Origin: Flavobacteriales bacterium
GTDB taxonomy: Bacteria; Bacteroidota; Bacteroidia; Flavobacteriales_F; PHOS-HE28
NCBI GenBank assembly: GCA_016702645.1
Contig: JADJDP010000002.1
Span: 1-64,000, forward strand
Length of the DNA: 64,000 nt
Direction: 5' to 3'
Part shown: positions 38,617 through 48,411 of the stretch, one piece after another
Layout: each line of letters starts with the position of its first letter
Position numbering within the stretch: position 1 is the stretch's first letter
Translations under genes and position numbers: made by a program
The notes under the pieces: model-generated
What the model was told of the DNA's origin: nothing
Databases searched by the model: none
Seen by the model: the letters and a program-made list of their open reading frames with translations, nothing else

Positions 38617-39173
38617 CAGCGATCCGTGTAATTGGTCCGTGAATTCCTGGCGCGCAATTCATCGATCAAAGCATCGGCACGTTCGATCGTAAGATCCTCA
38701 TGGAACGTAGCGCCGCACTGCAGCATGGGCGCGGTGCCACAGCTGCCCAGGCACTCCACACCCTTCAGTGTGAACATGCCGTCCTTGGTGGTTTCGCCCA
38801 CATGCACACCGAGCTTCTTCTCCAAGTGCGCGATGAGGTCATCGCTGCCGCGAAGCATGCATGGTGTGGTCCGGCATACGTCGAGCACGTAGGTGCCTAC
38901 CGGGTGCAGGTTGTACATGCTGTAGAAGCTGGCGACTTCGTACACCTCGATGTGCTGAAGTCCCATCACGTGCGCAACGGCATCCATCGCGTTCACGCTG
39001 AGCCAGCCGTCGTTCTCACTTTGCGCGATGTGCAGGATCGGGAGCAGGGCGCTCTTGCTGCGTCCTTCGGGGTAACGGGCCATGATCGCCTTGCACTCGG
39101 CCAACGCCGCTTCGCTGAAGGCGAAGGGCCGCGTGCCGGCGGTGGTGGTGATGGGGCGTGTGCGGGCGCTCAT
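38616..39173 (-). CDS. nuoE: NADH-quinone oxidoreductase subunit E (2Fe-2S)
   Basis: 185 residues. The thioredoxin-like subunit that holds cluster N1a: ligands in LDVCRTTPCMLRGS and GVECLGSCGTAPMLQ. The central motif is EVASFYSMYNLHPVGTY. I chose ATG 39173 because it overlaps the nuoD stop (TAATG) and leaves a normal short N-terminal extension (MSARTRPITTTAG). A much longer open frame through this start is a shadow of nuoD. Confidence 0.94.
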   Translation of the reverse strand: MSARTRPITTTAGTRPFAFSEAALAECKAIMARYPEGRSKSALLPILHIAQSENDGWLSVNAMDAVAHVMGLQHIEVYEVASFYSMYNLHPVGTYVLDVCRTTPCMLRGSDDLIAHLEKKLGVHVGETTKDGMFTLKGVECLGSCGTAPMLQCGATFHEDLTIERADALIDELRARNSRTNYTDR

Positions 39174-40408
39174 TATGCGTCGAGTTCTCCGGCGATCACG
39201 TTCATGCTGCTCATGGTGAGGATCGCATCGCTCAGCATGCCGCCTTTGATCATTTCCGGATAGGCTTGGTAGTAGATGAAGCACGGGCGGCGCAGGTGCA
39301 GGCGAAAAGGTGTGCGACCGCCATCGCTCACGAGGTAGAAGCCGAGTTCGCCGTTGCCACCTTCCACGCAGTGGTACACTTCGCCAACGGGCACAGCGGT
39401 CTCGCCCATGACGATCTTGAAGTGCCAGATGAGCGGCTCCATGGCGCTGTACACTTCTTCCTTCGGCGGCAGCACCCACTCGGGCACATCCGCGCGGATG
39501 CTGGTCTTGTCGCTCATCTTGTCCAGCTTGTCCATGGCTTGCTGGATGATGGAGAGGCTCTCCCACATCTCCTGTTCGCGCACCATGAAGCGATCGTAGG
39601 TATCGCCGTTCTGGCCCACGGGGATGATGAAGTTGAAATCCTGGTAGCCGCTGTATGGGTCTGCAACGCGTACGTCGTAGTCCACACCACAAGCGCGAAG
39701 GTTCGGACCGGTGAAGCCATAGGCCAATGCGCGTTCGCCGCTCAGAGGCCCGCAGTCGATGGTGCGGTCCATGAAGATGCGGTTGCGCACGAGCATCTTC
39801 TCGAACTCCTTCAGCCCGGCTGGCATCTCCTTGAGGATGGCACGGATGCGCTGCCAGACGAGGTCGCTGAAGTTGCGGTCCCAACCGCCGATGCGGCCCA
39901 TGTTGGTGGTGAGCCGCGCGCCGCAGATCTCCTCGTAGATCTCGTAGATCCGCTCGCGCCACTGGTACACGTACAGGAAGGGCGTGGTAGCGCCGGCGTC
40001 CTGACCGATGATCGTATTGCAGATGACGTGGTCGGCGATGCGCGCCAGCTCCATCACGATCACGCGCATGTATTCCGCACGCTTGGGCAGTTCGATGCCG
40101 AGGAGCTTCTCCACCGTCATGTGCCAGCCCATGTTGTTGATGGGCGAGCTGCAGTAGTTCATACGATCCGTGATCGTCGGGATCTGGTAGAACGGACGGC
40201 GCTCGGCAAGCTTCTCGAACGCGCGGTGGATGTAGCCGATGGTCTGCTCGGTGTCCAGGATGATCTCGCCGTCTAGCGTGAGCACGTTCTGGAAGATGCC
40301 GTGCGTAGCGGGGTGCGTTGGACCGAGATTGAGCGTGGTGAGCTCGCGCAGGTCCCGCCCCTGTACGAGGTCCTTCTGCCAATAGTCCGGTTTCTCCACG
40401 GTGCTCAT
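39173..40408 (-). CDS. nuoD: NADH-quinone oxidoreductase subunit D (49 kDa)
   Basis: 411 residues from ATG 40408, which overlaps the nuoC stop by ATGA; upstream in-frame Met codons lie inside nuoC and are rejected. Related to the large subunit of NiFe hydrogenases, it lines the quinone site. Seen: LGPTHPATHGIFQNVLTLDG, GYIHRAFEKLAE, DRMNYCSSPINNMGW and GGWDRNFSDL. NuoC and NuoD are separate here, not fused. Confidence 0.96.
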   Translation of the reverse strand: MSTVEKPDYWQKDLVQGRDLRELTTLNLGPTHPATHGIFQNVLTLDGEIILDTEQTIGYIHRAFEKLAERRPFYQIPTITDRMNYCSSPINNMGWHMTVEKLLGIELPKRAEYMRVIVMELARIADHVICNTIIGQDAGATTPFLYVYQWRERIYEIYEEICGARLTTNMGRIGGWDRNFSDLVWQRIRAILKEMPAGLKEFEKMLVRNRIFMDRTIDCGPLSGERALAYGFTGPNLRACGVDYDVRVADPYSGYQDFNFIIPVGQNGDTYDRFMVREQEMWESLSIIQQAMDKLDKMSDKTSIRADVPEWVLPPKEEVYSAMEPLIWHFKIVMGETAVPVGEVYHCVEGGNGELGFYLVSDGGRTPFRLHLRRPCFIYYQAYPEMIKGGMLSDAILTMSSMNVIAGELDA

Positions 40409-40914
40409 CGTCCGAAAAATCTGTCGTCCTTGTCCTGACGGGTCGGGTCTTCCAACGGATAATCCTTGCGCAACGGGAAGGCGGGGAAGTCCTCCATGTT
40501 GAGGATCCGCTTCAAGTTCGGGTGGCCTTGGAACTTGATCCCGAAGAAGTCCCATGTTTCGCGCTCCATCCAGTTGGCCGTGGGCCAGAGATCGGTGGCG
40601 GTCTTGAACTCCAGATCGTTCGCGGTGGTACGGCACTTCACCCGGATGCGATGACCCGCCCGCATGTTGTGCAAGTGGTACACGAGCCCGAACTCCTGTG
40701 CCTCACCGGGATGGTGCATGCCGCAACAAGTCGTCAGGAAGTTGAAGCCTAGCTCATCGCGCAATGTGCGCAACAGATCATGCAGCGTGTCCTTCTTCAC
40801 ATGCACGCACATCAGATCGCCTTCTAGCGTGATGCCCGTGACCTTCTCGCCGAAGGCCGCCATGCGGTCTTTCACCAATTGATCACGCTCGCCTTTCACC
40901 ACGAACCCCGGCAT
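40405..40914 (-). CDS. nuoC: NADH-quinone oxidoreductase subunit C (30 kDa)
   Basis: 169 residues. Connects NuoD to NuoI in the hydrophilic arm. Seen: FGLVYHLHNMRAGHRIRVKC, the strongly conserved ANWMERETWDFFGIKFQGHP, then LKRILNMEDFPAFPLRKDYP. Its start is separated from the nuoB stop by a 136-base gap with inverted GCAAAG repeats, the only sizeable gap in the operon. Confidence 0.95.
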   Translation of the reverse strand: MPGFVVKGERDQLVKDRMAAFGEKVTGITLEGDLMCVHVKKDTLHDLLRTLRDELGFNFLTTCCGMHHPGEAQEFGLVYHLHNMRAGHRIRVKCRTTANDLEFKTATDLWPTANWMERETWDFFGIKFQGHPNLKRILNMEDFPAFPLRKDYPLEDPTRQDKDDRFFGR

Positions 40915-40944
40915 CGCTCAGGCGGTAATGGGTGAAGGGGTTAG

Positions 40945-41039
40945 CCGCAAAGGCGCAGAGGCGCAAAGAAGGAGTTGAATGCCGCAAAGCGACCGTACCA
41001 TCAAAGCCGAGTTGACTTTGCGCCTTTGCGTCTCTGTGG
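40945..41039. repeat. Inverted pair of 24-bp GCAAAG repeats between nuoB and nuoC
   Basis: The 24-mer at 40945-40968 and the reverse complement of 41016-41039 agree at 20 of 24 positions; a partial third unit (GCCGCAAAG) lies at 40981. Both match the repeat at 7263-7286. Facing each other across 47 bases, they could form a long hairpin in the nuo transcript and might act in processing or attenuation (inference). The rest of the gap has nothing I recognise. Confidence 0.7.
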
Positions 41040-41050
41040 CCAATACCATC

Positions 41051-41617
41051 TTAATCAATGGCGTATTTGGTCATGAGGTCCTCGTACTCCTTGCTGTATC
41101 GGCGACGCAGGCTCTCGTTCGCGGCGAGTTCCTGGATCTTCAGGATGCCGTCGATGATCTGCTCGGGCCGGGGCGGACAGCCAGGGATGTACACATCCAC
41201 CGGGATCACACGGTCGATGCCTTGCAATACGCTGTACGTGTCGAAGATCCCACCGGTGCAGGCACAGGCACCCATGCTCAGCACCCACTTGGGCTCGGCC
41301 ATCTGCATGTACACTTCGCGAAGCACAGGTGCCATCTTCTTTGCGATCGTGCCCATCACCATCAGCAGGTCGCTTTGGCGCGGGCTGAAGCTGAGGCGCT
41401 CCATGCCGAAGCGGCTGAGGTCGTAGTGCGAGCTCATGACGCTCATGAATTCGATTCCGCAGCAACTGGTGGCGAAGGGCAAGGGCCACAAGCTGATCTT
41501 GCGCGCCATACCGATGGCTTGGTCGACGCGCGTGGCGAAGAACCCCGATCTGGAATGACCATCGGGCGGTGCTACGATGGTTGGCTTCTGCCGTTCGATG
41601 CCGCGTTCTTCGCTCAT
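41051..41617 (-). CDS. nuoB: NADH-quinone oxidoreductase subunit B
   Basis: 188 residues. Holds the last iron-sulfur cluster N2 beside the quinone site: ligands Cys52 and Cys53 in [14 protein letters not shown], then [15 protein letters not shown] and [15 protein letters not shown]. The ATG at 41617 is chosen because it overlaps the nuoA stop (ATGA at 41614-41617); the open frame upstream lies inside nuoA. The first 25 residues are variable. Confidence 0.95.
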   Translation of the reverse strand: MSEERGIERQKPTIVAPPDGHSRSGFFATRVDQAIGMARKISLWPLPFATSCCGIEFMSVMSSHYDLSRFGMERLSFSPRQSDLLMVMGTIAKKMAPVLREVYMQMAEPKWVLSMGACACTGGIFDTYSVLQGIDRVIPVDVYIPGCPPRPEQIIDGILKIQELAANESLRRRYSKEYEDLMTKYAID

Positions 41618-41991
41618 TCGATCTTCATTACGCCTTTCCGCAACACATAGTAGAGGCCCGCCAACACGAAAGTGACGAAGACCACCATTTCCACGAACCC
41701 GATGGCGCCAAGCTCCTTGAAGTTCACTGCCCAAGGATAGAGGAAGATGATCTCCACATCGAAAAGCACGAAAAGGATGGCGATGAGCAGGTACTTCACC
41801 GAGAACGGCGTGCGTGCGTTCCCTTGTTGTTCGATCCCGCACTCGAAGTTTTCGTCCTTGTGCTTGCCCCGGATCTTGGGACCAAGCCAGGCCGCTGCTG
41901 ACAGCGCAAAGCCGACGAAGCCCACCGCAATGAGCGTCTGCATCACGATCGGCAGGTAGTCGGCCGGGGAGGAAATTGCTTGGAGCAACAA
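41614..41991 (-). CDS. nuoA: NADH-quinone oxidoreductase subunit A
   Basis: 125 residues from TTG 41991, first gene of the nuo operon. Three membrane segments; hallmark [21 protein letters not shown] then [20 protein letters not shown]. The open frame reaches upstream to 42120, but a strong -7 promoter element lies at 42022-42015, so translation must start below it. TTG 41991 (or the adjacent TTG 41988) gives a family-like N-terminus, [19 protein letters not shown] 41943 would cut into the first helix. Confidence 0.92.
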   Translation of the reverse strand: MLLQAISSPADYLPIVMQTLIAVGFVGFALSAAAWLGPKIRGKHKDENFECGIEQQGNARTPFSVKYLLIAILFVLFDVEIIFLYPWAVNFKELGAIGFVEMVVFVTFVLAGLYYVLRKGVMKIE

Positions 41992-42014
41992 GGGGATGCT
42001 CTTTGGAAGGTGGC

Positions 42015-42022
42015 CAAATGTA
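42015..42022 (-). promoter_or_regulatory. Candidate promoter of the nuo operon
   Basis: The minus strand reads TACATTTG, a full match to the Bacteroidota -7 consensus TAnnTTTG. TTG triplets lie 16 and 22 bases upstream as possible -33 elements. Transcription would start near 42008, about 17 bases before the TTG start of nuoA. Bacteroidota promoters of this form are read by the primary sigma factor. Confidence 0.6.
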
Positions 42023-42107
42023 GTGTCAGCACAAACGCCAACGGCAATAGCAATGAAGCCCTGACGTTGGTGCCCGAAAGCCTGCCCCTCGTGAACCATA
42101 GGCCTCC

Positions 42108-42115
42108 TACTTTTG
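42108..42115 (+). promoter_or_regulatory. Candidate -7 element for dxs
   Basis: TACTTTTG matches TAnnTTTG and ends 10 bases before the dxs ATG, so any transcript from it would be nearly leaderless. No -33 TTG is seen at the expected spacing. It lies divergently about 85 bases from the nuo element. Confidence 0.35.
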
Positions 42116-42125
42116 TTCACCGACC

Positions 42126-44069
42126 ATGAGCCATCCGAGCTCCACCCATCCTTTGCTCGATCGTATCGTCCTGCCCAAGGACCTGCGCGGCATGAGCGAG
42201 GACCAGCTCCAGCAGGTCTGTAAAGAACTGCGCGAGTTCATTATCGATTTGGTGAGCGTGAAAGGGGGGCACTTCGGCGCCAGCCTCGGCGTCGTTGAGC
42301 TTACGGTAGCCCTCCACTATGTCTTCAATACCCCCTACGATCAACTCGTGTGGGACGTGGGGCACCAGGCATACGGGCACAAGGTCCTCACTGGTCGGCG
42401 GGAGGTCTTCCACACCAATCGGATCCACAAGGGCATCAGCGGTTTTCCCAAACGGAGCGAGAGCGAGTACGACACGTTCGGCGTGGGACACAGCTCCACA
42501 TCGATCGGCGCCGCCTTGGGCATGGCGATGGGCAGCAAGCTGAAGGGAGAGAAGGACCGGCATTGTGTGGCCGTGATCGGCGATGGCGCCATGACGGCCG
42601 GCATGGCCTTCGAGGCGCTGAACCACGCTGGGGGCGCTGGTACGGATATGCTCGTGGTGCTCAACGACAACTGCATGAGCATCGACCCGAACGTCGGTGC
42701 GCTGAAGGAGTACCTCACGGACATCACCACCAGCCACACCTACAACAAGGTGAAGGATGACGTGTGGAAGCTACTTGGCAAGATCAGCAAGTTCGGACCG
42801 AACGCGCAGGCCATTGCCCAAAAGGTGGAGAACGCCGTGAAGAGCGCGTTGTTGAAACAGAGCAACCTCTTCGAAAGCCTGCAGTTTCGCTACTTCGGTC
42901 CGGTGGATGGCCACGATGTGGACCATCTGGTGAAAGTGCTGAAGGACCTGAAGGACATTCCCGGTCCCAAGATCCTGCACATCGTTACGGTGAAGGGCAA
43001 GGGTTATGCGCCTGCCGAGGCTGGCAACGCCACGGTCTGGCATGCCCCGGGCCTGTTCAACAAGGAGACCGGCGAGATCATCAAGGTGGTGCCGAAGAGC
43101 CCACAGCCGCCCAAGTACCAGGACGTGTTCGGCCACACGATCGTTGAGTTGGCGGAGAAGAACCCGCGCATTGTGGGTGTTACGCCCGCCATGCCATCAG
43201 GCTCTTCGCTCAACATCATGATGAAGGCGATGCCCGACAGAGCCTTCGACGTGGGCATTGCCGAGCAGCATGCCGTGACTTTCAGTGCTGGCATGGCAAC
43301 GCAGGGCATGGTGCCTTTCTGCAACATCTACAGTTCCTTCATGCAACGCGCTTACGATCAGGTGGTGCATGATGTGGCTTTGCAGAAACTGAACGTGGTC
43401 TTCTGCCTCGATCGCGGTGGTCTTGCCGGTGCCGACGGCCCCACGCACCACGGCAACTTCGACATCGCCTATTTCCGCTGCATCCCCAACATGGTGGTTA
43501 GCGCACCGATGAACGAAGAGGAGTTGCGCGATCTGATGTACACCGCTCAACTCCCCGATCAAGGCCCCTTCAGCATCCGCTATCCGCGCGGCGAAGGCGT
43601 GATGACGGAATGGAAGACACCGTTCAAGGAGATCAAAGTGGGTACGGGTCGCAAGCTGCGCTCAGGCCGGGATATCGCCGTGCTCAGTATCGGACACATC
43701 GGGAACATTGCGGCCAAGGGCATCGAGACCTTGGAAAGGGAGGGCTATTCTGTGGCGCACTACGACATGCGCTTCGCGAAGCCGATCGACGAGCTGTTGT
43801 TGCACGAAGTGTTCGGTGCGTTCAAGCACGTGGTCACCATCGAGGATGGTTGCATCATGGGCGGCATGGGCAGCGCAGTGCTGGAGTTCATGGCCGACCA
43901 CGGTTATCACGCGCAAGTGAAACGCCTCGGCATTCCGGACCGCTGGATCGAACACGGCTCACAGAAGGAGTTGTACGCCGAGTGCCACTTCGATGAAGTG
44001 GCGTTGGTGGCGGCGGTGAAGGAGATGCTGCCGGCAAAAGGGGTGAAGCGCCTCACGACAACGGCTTAG
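42126..44069 (+). CDS. dxs: 1-deoxy-D-xylulose-5-phosphate synthase
   Basis: 647 residues, full length. Uses thiamine diphosphate to condense pyruvate and glyceraldehyde-3-phosphate, the entry step of the MEP isoprenoid pathway. Seen: [17 protein letters not shown], the ThDP/Mg motif [19 protein letters not shown] followed by NDN, the Pyr-domain stretch [15 protein letters not shown] and [15 protein letters not shown]. Transcribed alone and divergently from the nuo operon; it converges on a T9SS protein gene two bases after its stop. Confidence 0.97.
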   Translation: MSHPSSTHPLLDRIVLPKDLRGMSEDQLQQVCKELREFIIDLVSVKGGHFGASLGVVELTVALHYVFNTPYDQLVWDVGHQAYGHKVLTGRREVFHTNRIHKGISGFPKRSESEYDTFGVGHSSTSIGAALGMAMGSKLKGEKDRHCVAVIGDGAMTAGMAFEALNHAGGAGTDMLVVLNDNCMSIDPNVGALKEYLTDITTSHTYNKVKDDVWKLLGKISKFGPNAQAIAQKVENAVKSALLKQSNLFESLQFRYFGPVDGHDVDHLVKVLKDLKDIPGPKILHIVTVKGKGYAPAEAGNATVWHAPGLFNKETGEIIKVVPKSPQPPKYQDVFGHTIVELAEKNPRIVGVTPAMPSGSSLNIMMKAMPDRAFDVGIAEQHAVTFSAGMATQGMVPFCNIYSSFMQRAYDQVVHDVALQKLNVVFCLDRGGLAGADGPTHHGNFDIAYFRCIPNMVVSAPMNEEELRDLMYTAQLPDQGPFSIRYPRGEGVMTEWKTPFKEIKVGTGRKLRSGRDIAVLSIGHIGNIAAKGIETLEREGYSVAHYDMRFAKPIDELLLHEVFGAFKHVVTIEDGCIMGGMGSAVLEFMADHGYHAQVKRLGIPDRWIEHGSQKELYAECHFDEVALVAAVKEMLPAKGVKRLTTTA

Positions 44070-44071
44070 TC

Positions 44072-45061
44072 TTACCGCTTCGTCAAGCGCGTGCTGCCTA
44101 TGGTACCGTCCGTGCCGACCCATGTGAGGTTGTAGCCGCCCGAAGGCACGTCCACCATCTGCAAGGTCATGCGCCGCGTTTGTGGTCCCGTGAATTCCGC
44201 GAGCCACTCCCTGCGCACCTGGCCATTGCCATCAACGAGCTGGAGAACGGTGCGATCCGCCTTGCGCGCAGGCAGGTCCACGGTGACCACATCGTCGCAC
44301 GGGTCGGGAAAGACATGCAGCGCAATAGGGCGGAAGAGACTTCTGGGGTCGTCCTGCCACGAACCATCGAGCCAGCGCGTGAAGTGCTCGGGTGGCGGCC
44401 AGCCGCTGCGCTCCACCACCAACAGCAAGGGCATGGGCGTGCGTGTGCAGTACCAGGCGTATCGGACTTCGCGCAGGTGTACCCTGTTCGGTTCGTTGCG
44501 TGAGCGCACGTTCAGTTCATAGCGCACGCGCAGCACATCCTCCACCGGACCGTAGGGCATGAGCAAGGTTCCCCATGCGTCGGCCGTCGCTTCCAAGGTG
44601 GTCACGCGGATGTCTATCCGGCCGGATCCGGTGATCGCGGCGATGCCGGAATCGCGCCATGTGGTGTACATGCCGCACGGAAGGTCCAGGATGTCCAAGG
44701 GTGGGTCGAAGCGCACCAGTGCGGTGTCCGTGTAGGTGCCGAGCCAATGCAATGCGGTGTCGCCGGGCTGGTAGTAGGCGGTGGGCTCGCCGGGAACCTT
44801 CAGCACCAGTGCGTTGGAGGGGAAGGCCCCCGCGCCCGGGGCGATGGCCGTGGTGGTCCACTCGTAGGGAACGATGGTGCCCATCGGCAAAGCGCTGTAG
44901 TCCCATTTCAGGCCCATCCCTGAGTTCCCTGCGGGTTGGTACGGAACGTCATGGTACCCGAAGATCGTTCCGGTCACGGGGAATACGTGTCGGTCCAGCA
45001 CGGGTTGGCCTGCAACGGACAACGGGAACAGGATGACACCAAGGATGATCGGCGCTTTCAT
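44072..45061 (-). CDS. Secreted T9SS type A protein
   Basis: 329 residues. Signal peptide (MKAPIILGVILFPLSVAGQ), then a mature domain of about 225 residues with no family I recognise (FGYHDVPYQPAGNSGMGLKW, TYTDTALVRFDPPLDIL). The C-terminal 75 or so residues are a T9SS type A-like sorting domain: LHVFPDPCDDVVTVDLP, VLQLVDGNGQVRREW, VPSGGYNLTWVGTDG and a basic end (RLTKR). Likely secreted or surface-attached. It converges with dxs and is divergent from the membrane protein gene at 45160. Confidence 0.75.
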   Translation of the reverse strand: MKAPIILGVILFPLSVAGQPVLDRHVFPVTGTIFGYHDVPYQPAGNSGMGLKWDYSALPMGTIVPYEWTTTAIAPGAGAFPSNALVLKVPGEPTAYYQPGDTALHWLGTYTDTALVRFDPPLDILDLPCGMYTTWRDSGIAAITGSGRIDIRVTTLEATADAWGTLLMPYGPVEDVLRVRYELNVRSRNEPNRVHLREVRYAWYCTRTPMPLLLVVERSGWPPPEHFTRWLDGSWQDDPRSLFRPIALHVFPDPCDDVVTVDLPARKADRTVLQLVDGNGQVRREWLAEFTGPQTRRMTLQMVDVPSGGYNLTWVGTDGTIGSTRLTKR

Positions 45062-45159
45062 GGAGCCAAGCTACAGTGGAGGTATGCACATGCGTCGTGA
45101 ATGGAACAGGCGTGCCACCGCTGTGTTCCGATCGTCACCGGGCTGCCTATGTTCGTGCG

Positions 45160-46614
45160 ATGCCGCGCCGACACCTGTTCTGGATCCTGCTCGCTTTCGC
45201 GGTGAGCGTGGGCGTGCGTGCTCCCTTGATCGATAGACCGCTGAGCGCACATCACGAATACTGCACGGCGTTGGTGCTGATCGTTCTGCACAACTGGCAT
45301 GTAGATGGATCCGCTGCTCACCACGGCGCACCGGCCATCACCTTCTCCGGTCCGGCGGACCTGATCCCACCGGGCTACACGGATGAGCCAACTCTTCGCG
45401 ACGGCGTGCTCTATTATCTCTCACACCCTCCTCTTGCTTACGACCTGCCCCATTTGCTTTTCAGCATCACCGGAACCGCCCCGAACGCACTCGGCTTGCA
45501 GCTCTTCAATGTGTTCTTTCATCTGCTCACAGCGATCGGGCTTTATCTGATCATCCGCGAACTGCTCACCGAAAGAACCACCACGAACGCACCCCTCTTC
45601 GGGGCCGTCCTCTACCTCTTCATGCCGGCACCGCTTTGGTTCCACAGCAACGCGTACATGAGCGACATGTTCGTGCAGAACGCATGGGTGTGGCACGTGT
45701 TCGTGGTTCTGCGTATGTACCGGACGAACGCGACAGGATGGAGGTGGCCGGTGCTCGTTGGCCTCACGCTCTTCATCACCACGTGCATCAGTTGGCCGGG
45801 CGTATGGGCCGGCATGGTGCTCTGCTGCATCGCGCTCTTACGATGGTGGCGTACGCGTGAACGATGGGAACTGCGTGTGATGCTCTTGGCCTTGATGGGT
45901 GTTGGGCTAGCGCTCGGATACACCGCATGGCGCTGGCTCCAGGTGGTGGATCCGGATGCACTGCTGGCCTACTTCGGCGGTCGCTTTGCTGAACGCCGCA
46001 CCTCCATGAACAGTGGCCTCCTAGCGCAGTTGCTCCAACTGCTCACCAACTACCGCATTGGTTATTTGCCGGTGATCCTGATCGCGATCGGGGTCATCTT
46101 CCGCTGGCAGCGATGGAAGGACACCTCGAAACACTGGCGCCTTTTCCTGGCAGTGGCTGCGGCACCCGTTGTCCTCGATCACCTCTTGCTCTTGAACTAC
46201 GCAGGGCATGATTTCGCCGCGCTCAAGGGTGGCGTCTTGTTGTGTACGCTCGGGGGGCTGGGGATCGCCGCTCTTCCACCGCGTTGGGCGCTCGCAGGTT
46301 TGATGACCACCTGCGTTGCTGGGGTGCTCTATTTCTACAGAACGAATCCGCTACCGGGGAGCGATGGGGGCCGCTATGTGCAAGAGAAGGAAATGGGCCT
46401 TGGCATTGGTCAAGAAGCGCTTCCGAACGAAACGGTCTTCAGGCTTGGTTTCACCGCCGAGCCACAAGTGCAGTGGTATGCGAAGCGAACGCTCTTCCGC
46501 GTGGATAGCCTGCCCCAAGCAAGGCTGTTGCTTGAGGCGCAAGGAACGCCAAGTGGTGTTGTTTTCCGCCTCGAGGACGGACACCTCGTGCATGAACGTA
46601 TTGCCCTACCGTAA
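45160..46614 (+). CDS. Polytopic membrane protein, GT39/ArnT-like GT-C fold
   Basis: 484 residues from ATG 45160; a longer open frame upstream is Cys/Val-rich and rejected. MPRRHLFWILLAFAVSVGVR leads into a first extracytoplasmic loop APLIDRPLSAHHEYCTALVL, with acidic and His residues like the catalytic loop of dolichyl-phosphate-mannose and ArnT-type glycosyltransferases. About ten more membrane segments follow, then a soluble C-terminal domain (VQEKEMGLGIGQEALP, VQWYAKRTLFRVD). It probably transfers a sugar from a polyprenyl-linked donor (inference). It converges, with three bases between, on another polytopic protein that also starts MPRR. Confidence 0.6.
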   Translation: MPRRHLFWILLAFAVSVGVRAPLIDRPLSAHHEYCTALVLIVLHNWHVDGSAAHHGAPAITFSGPADLIPPGYTDEPTLRDGVLYYLSHPPLAYDLPHLLFSITGTAPNALGLQLFNVFFHLLTAIGLYLIIRELLTERTTTNAPLFGAVLYLFMPAPLWFHSNAYMSDMFVQNAWVWHVFVVLRMYRTNATGWRWPVLVGLTLFITTCISWPGVWAGMVLCCIALLRWWRTRERWELRVMLLALMGVGLALGYTAWRWLQVVDPDALLAYFGGRFAERRTSMNSGLLAQLLQLLTNYRIGYLPVILIAIGVIFRWQRWKDTSKHWRLFLAVAAAPVVLDHLLLLNYAGHDFAALKGGVLLCTLGGLGIAALPPRWALAGLMTTCVAGVLYFYRTNPLPGSDGGRYVQEKEMGLGIGQEALPNETVFRLGFTAEPQVQWYAKRTLFRVDSLPQARLLLEAQGTPSGVVFRLEDGHLVHERIALP

Positions 46615-46617
46615 CGG

Positions 46618-48381
46618 TCACTTGGGCTCGAAGACTTCCACACGCAGGTCATCCACTTGGTGAGTGCCACCGTACTGGTTCCAGATGTACACCTTCAGGT
46701 TGTCCTCCGGTGAACGCACCTCGGGGGTGATGTAGTCGAACGATAGTGTGGTCCATGCGTTCTCGGTCGCCGTTGCGATGTTCCAGGTCATCGTCTTGTA
46801 TTTGTACGTCTCGCCTATATGGTGGAAGGAACACACGATCACCGGCGGAGCAGCGGTGCTATCCGCCACAAGGAGTCTCGCGCTGATCCTCAGCCATACA
46901 TGGTCCCGGGTCGTGAGGTCCTTGAATTTCACATCAGGCCCTGGCGTGAACGGATCTTCCGGTGTAAGCGCGTAAGTGCTGTCCGGCCGGTCGTTGAACT
47001 CGTTCTCGTAGAGCACCTTCATCGAATAGCCCGACGCATCCTCCAGCGTTTCCTCTTCGGTAAGTGGTCGGTCAACAAGCAGTAAGCGCTGTGCGTGTGC
47101 AGGGATGCTCGTGCGACCGAAGACCGCTGCATAGTAAGCGGCCGTCATGCGCTCCTTGCTGATGACACCATGGTTCCACTGCCAGGTCTGGAAGAGGTTG
47201 AGCAGGATGAGGGGTACGGTCACCGGCAATAGCCATTTTCGTCCACTGCCGACCAGCGCGTATCCGAAGGGGAGCGCGAGCAACGTGAATGCAGGCAACA
47301 TGCTGCGCGCACTGTAGCTCCCGCCCGCGTACCACCAGTTGGTCCAGCTGGAAACGACGTACAGATCGATGATTAGGAATGCGGCGATCGGCCAGAACAA
47401 GTGCCGTGCCTTTCGCCATAGCACGATCGATCCAAGGACCATCAACAGCGCCAATGGTGTGTACACGAACCAGCCCTTGCGGAAGCTGAAGAGGTAATCG
47501 GCGATGTGCGGTGAGGTGAAGTCGAATCCTTCGCCAGCGTTCACGTAGGAGTAGAAGACCCATTGGCCTGTGACCGCCTGCCAGTAAAGAAGCTGTGGGG
47601 ACGCTGCCACGGCGAACGCTACAGCAGGCCGGACAAGATGGGAAGGTGCGCCTGATGGACCGCCACTTGGCCATGAATCCATTGGCGCCTGCCCAGAGCA
47701 TTGGGATCAGAAGACACACGCCTTCGGAAGGACGTACGAGCGTGATCCAACCAGCGATCGCGCCGATCGCCAGCGCGCTCGTCCAACGCGCTCGTTCATG
47801 CCAGCGGATAGTCGCCAACACCAGCCCTGCGTAAAGCGTGAAGAGCAGGGGGTGCGTGAGAAGAGTTCCATCAAGCGCTGCGAGATGCAGGTAGTTCGTT
47901 CCCAGCACGACCGCTACAACCAGGAGCGCCGTACAAGATCGTCGAAGAAATGCAGCAGGACCTTGCGCAAAATGAAGAGCCCGAGCAGCACATGGAGCAA
48001 GGTGCCGTAGGTCACCAGCACTTGGTAGGGCATGGAGAAGCCATCCGCTGGATATCCCAATTGTTCCGCGATCACATGCGCGATGAAGAACCACGGCGCA
48101 TAAGCCACCGCCATGCCCGAACTGTACTTGATCACGCGTGAACCATCAGGTCCCTCCACCAACTGATAAAGCGTTGTGGACGGGTCGTACTTCAGCATCA
48201 CCTCATCCAGCCATGCGCGATCCTTCAGCGCCGGGTCGTCATGGATGAAGGTGGCCGGGAGGTAGAGGTAGTAACCAAAGACGTCCCAAGTGAGCGCGTG
48301 CTTGGCGGTCTGGGTGGTGCGCAGGATGAAGAGCAGCGCGCATAACGCCCAAACGGTGATCAACGACCAACGACGCGGCAT
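46618..48381 (-). CDS. Polytopic membrane protein with soluble C-terminal domain, GT-C-like (frameshifted)
   Basis: About 587 residues when joined; breaks near 47935 and 47655. The N-terminus MPRRWSLITVWALCALLF is followed by a loop with KHALTWDVFGYYLYLPATFI, a membrane-edge acidic motif typical of GT-C glycosyltransferases. Around ten hydrophobic segments follow (for example ALLVVAVVLGTNYLHLAALD, HLFWPIAAFLIIDLYVVSSW). The last 180 or so residues look like a beta-sandwich (VWLRISARLLVADSTAAPPV, FDYITPEVRSPEDNLKVYIW), perhaps carbohydrate-binding. It may act with its convergent neighbour in surface glycan assembly (inference). Confidence 0.6.
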
Positions 48382-48411
48382 GCGGCCAAGGTAGCCGGGC
48401 AGGAAGTTGCT

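Noticed and set aside
41991..42120. Longer NuoA starting at 42120
   Set aside because: A full-match -7 promoter element lies inside the extra segment, and the added 43 residues are unlike NuoA.
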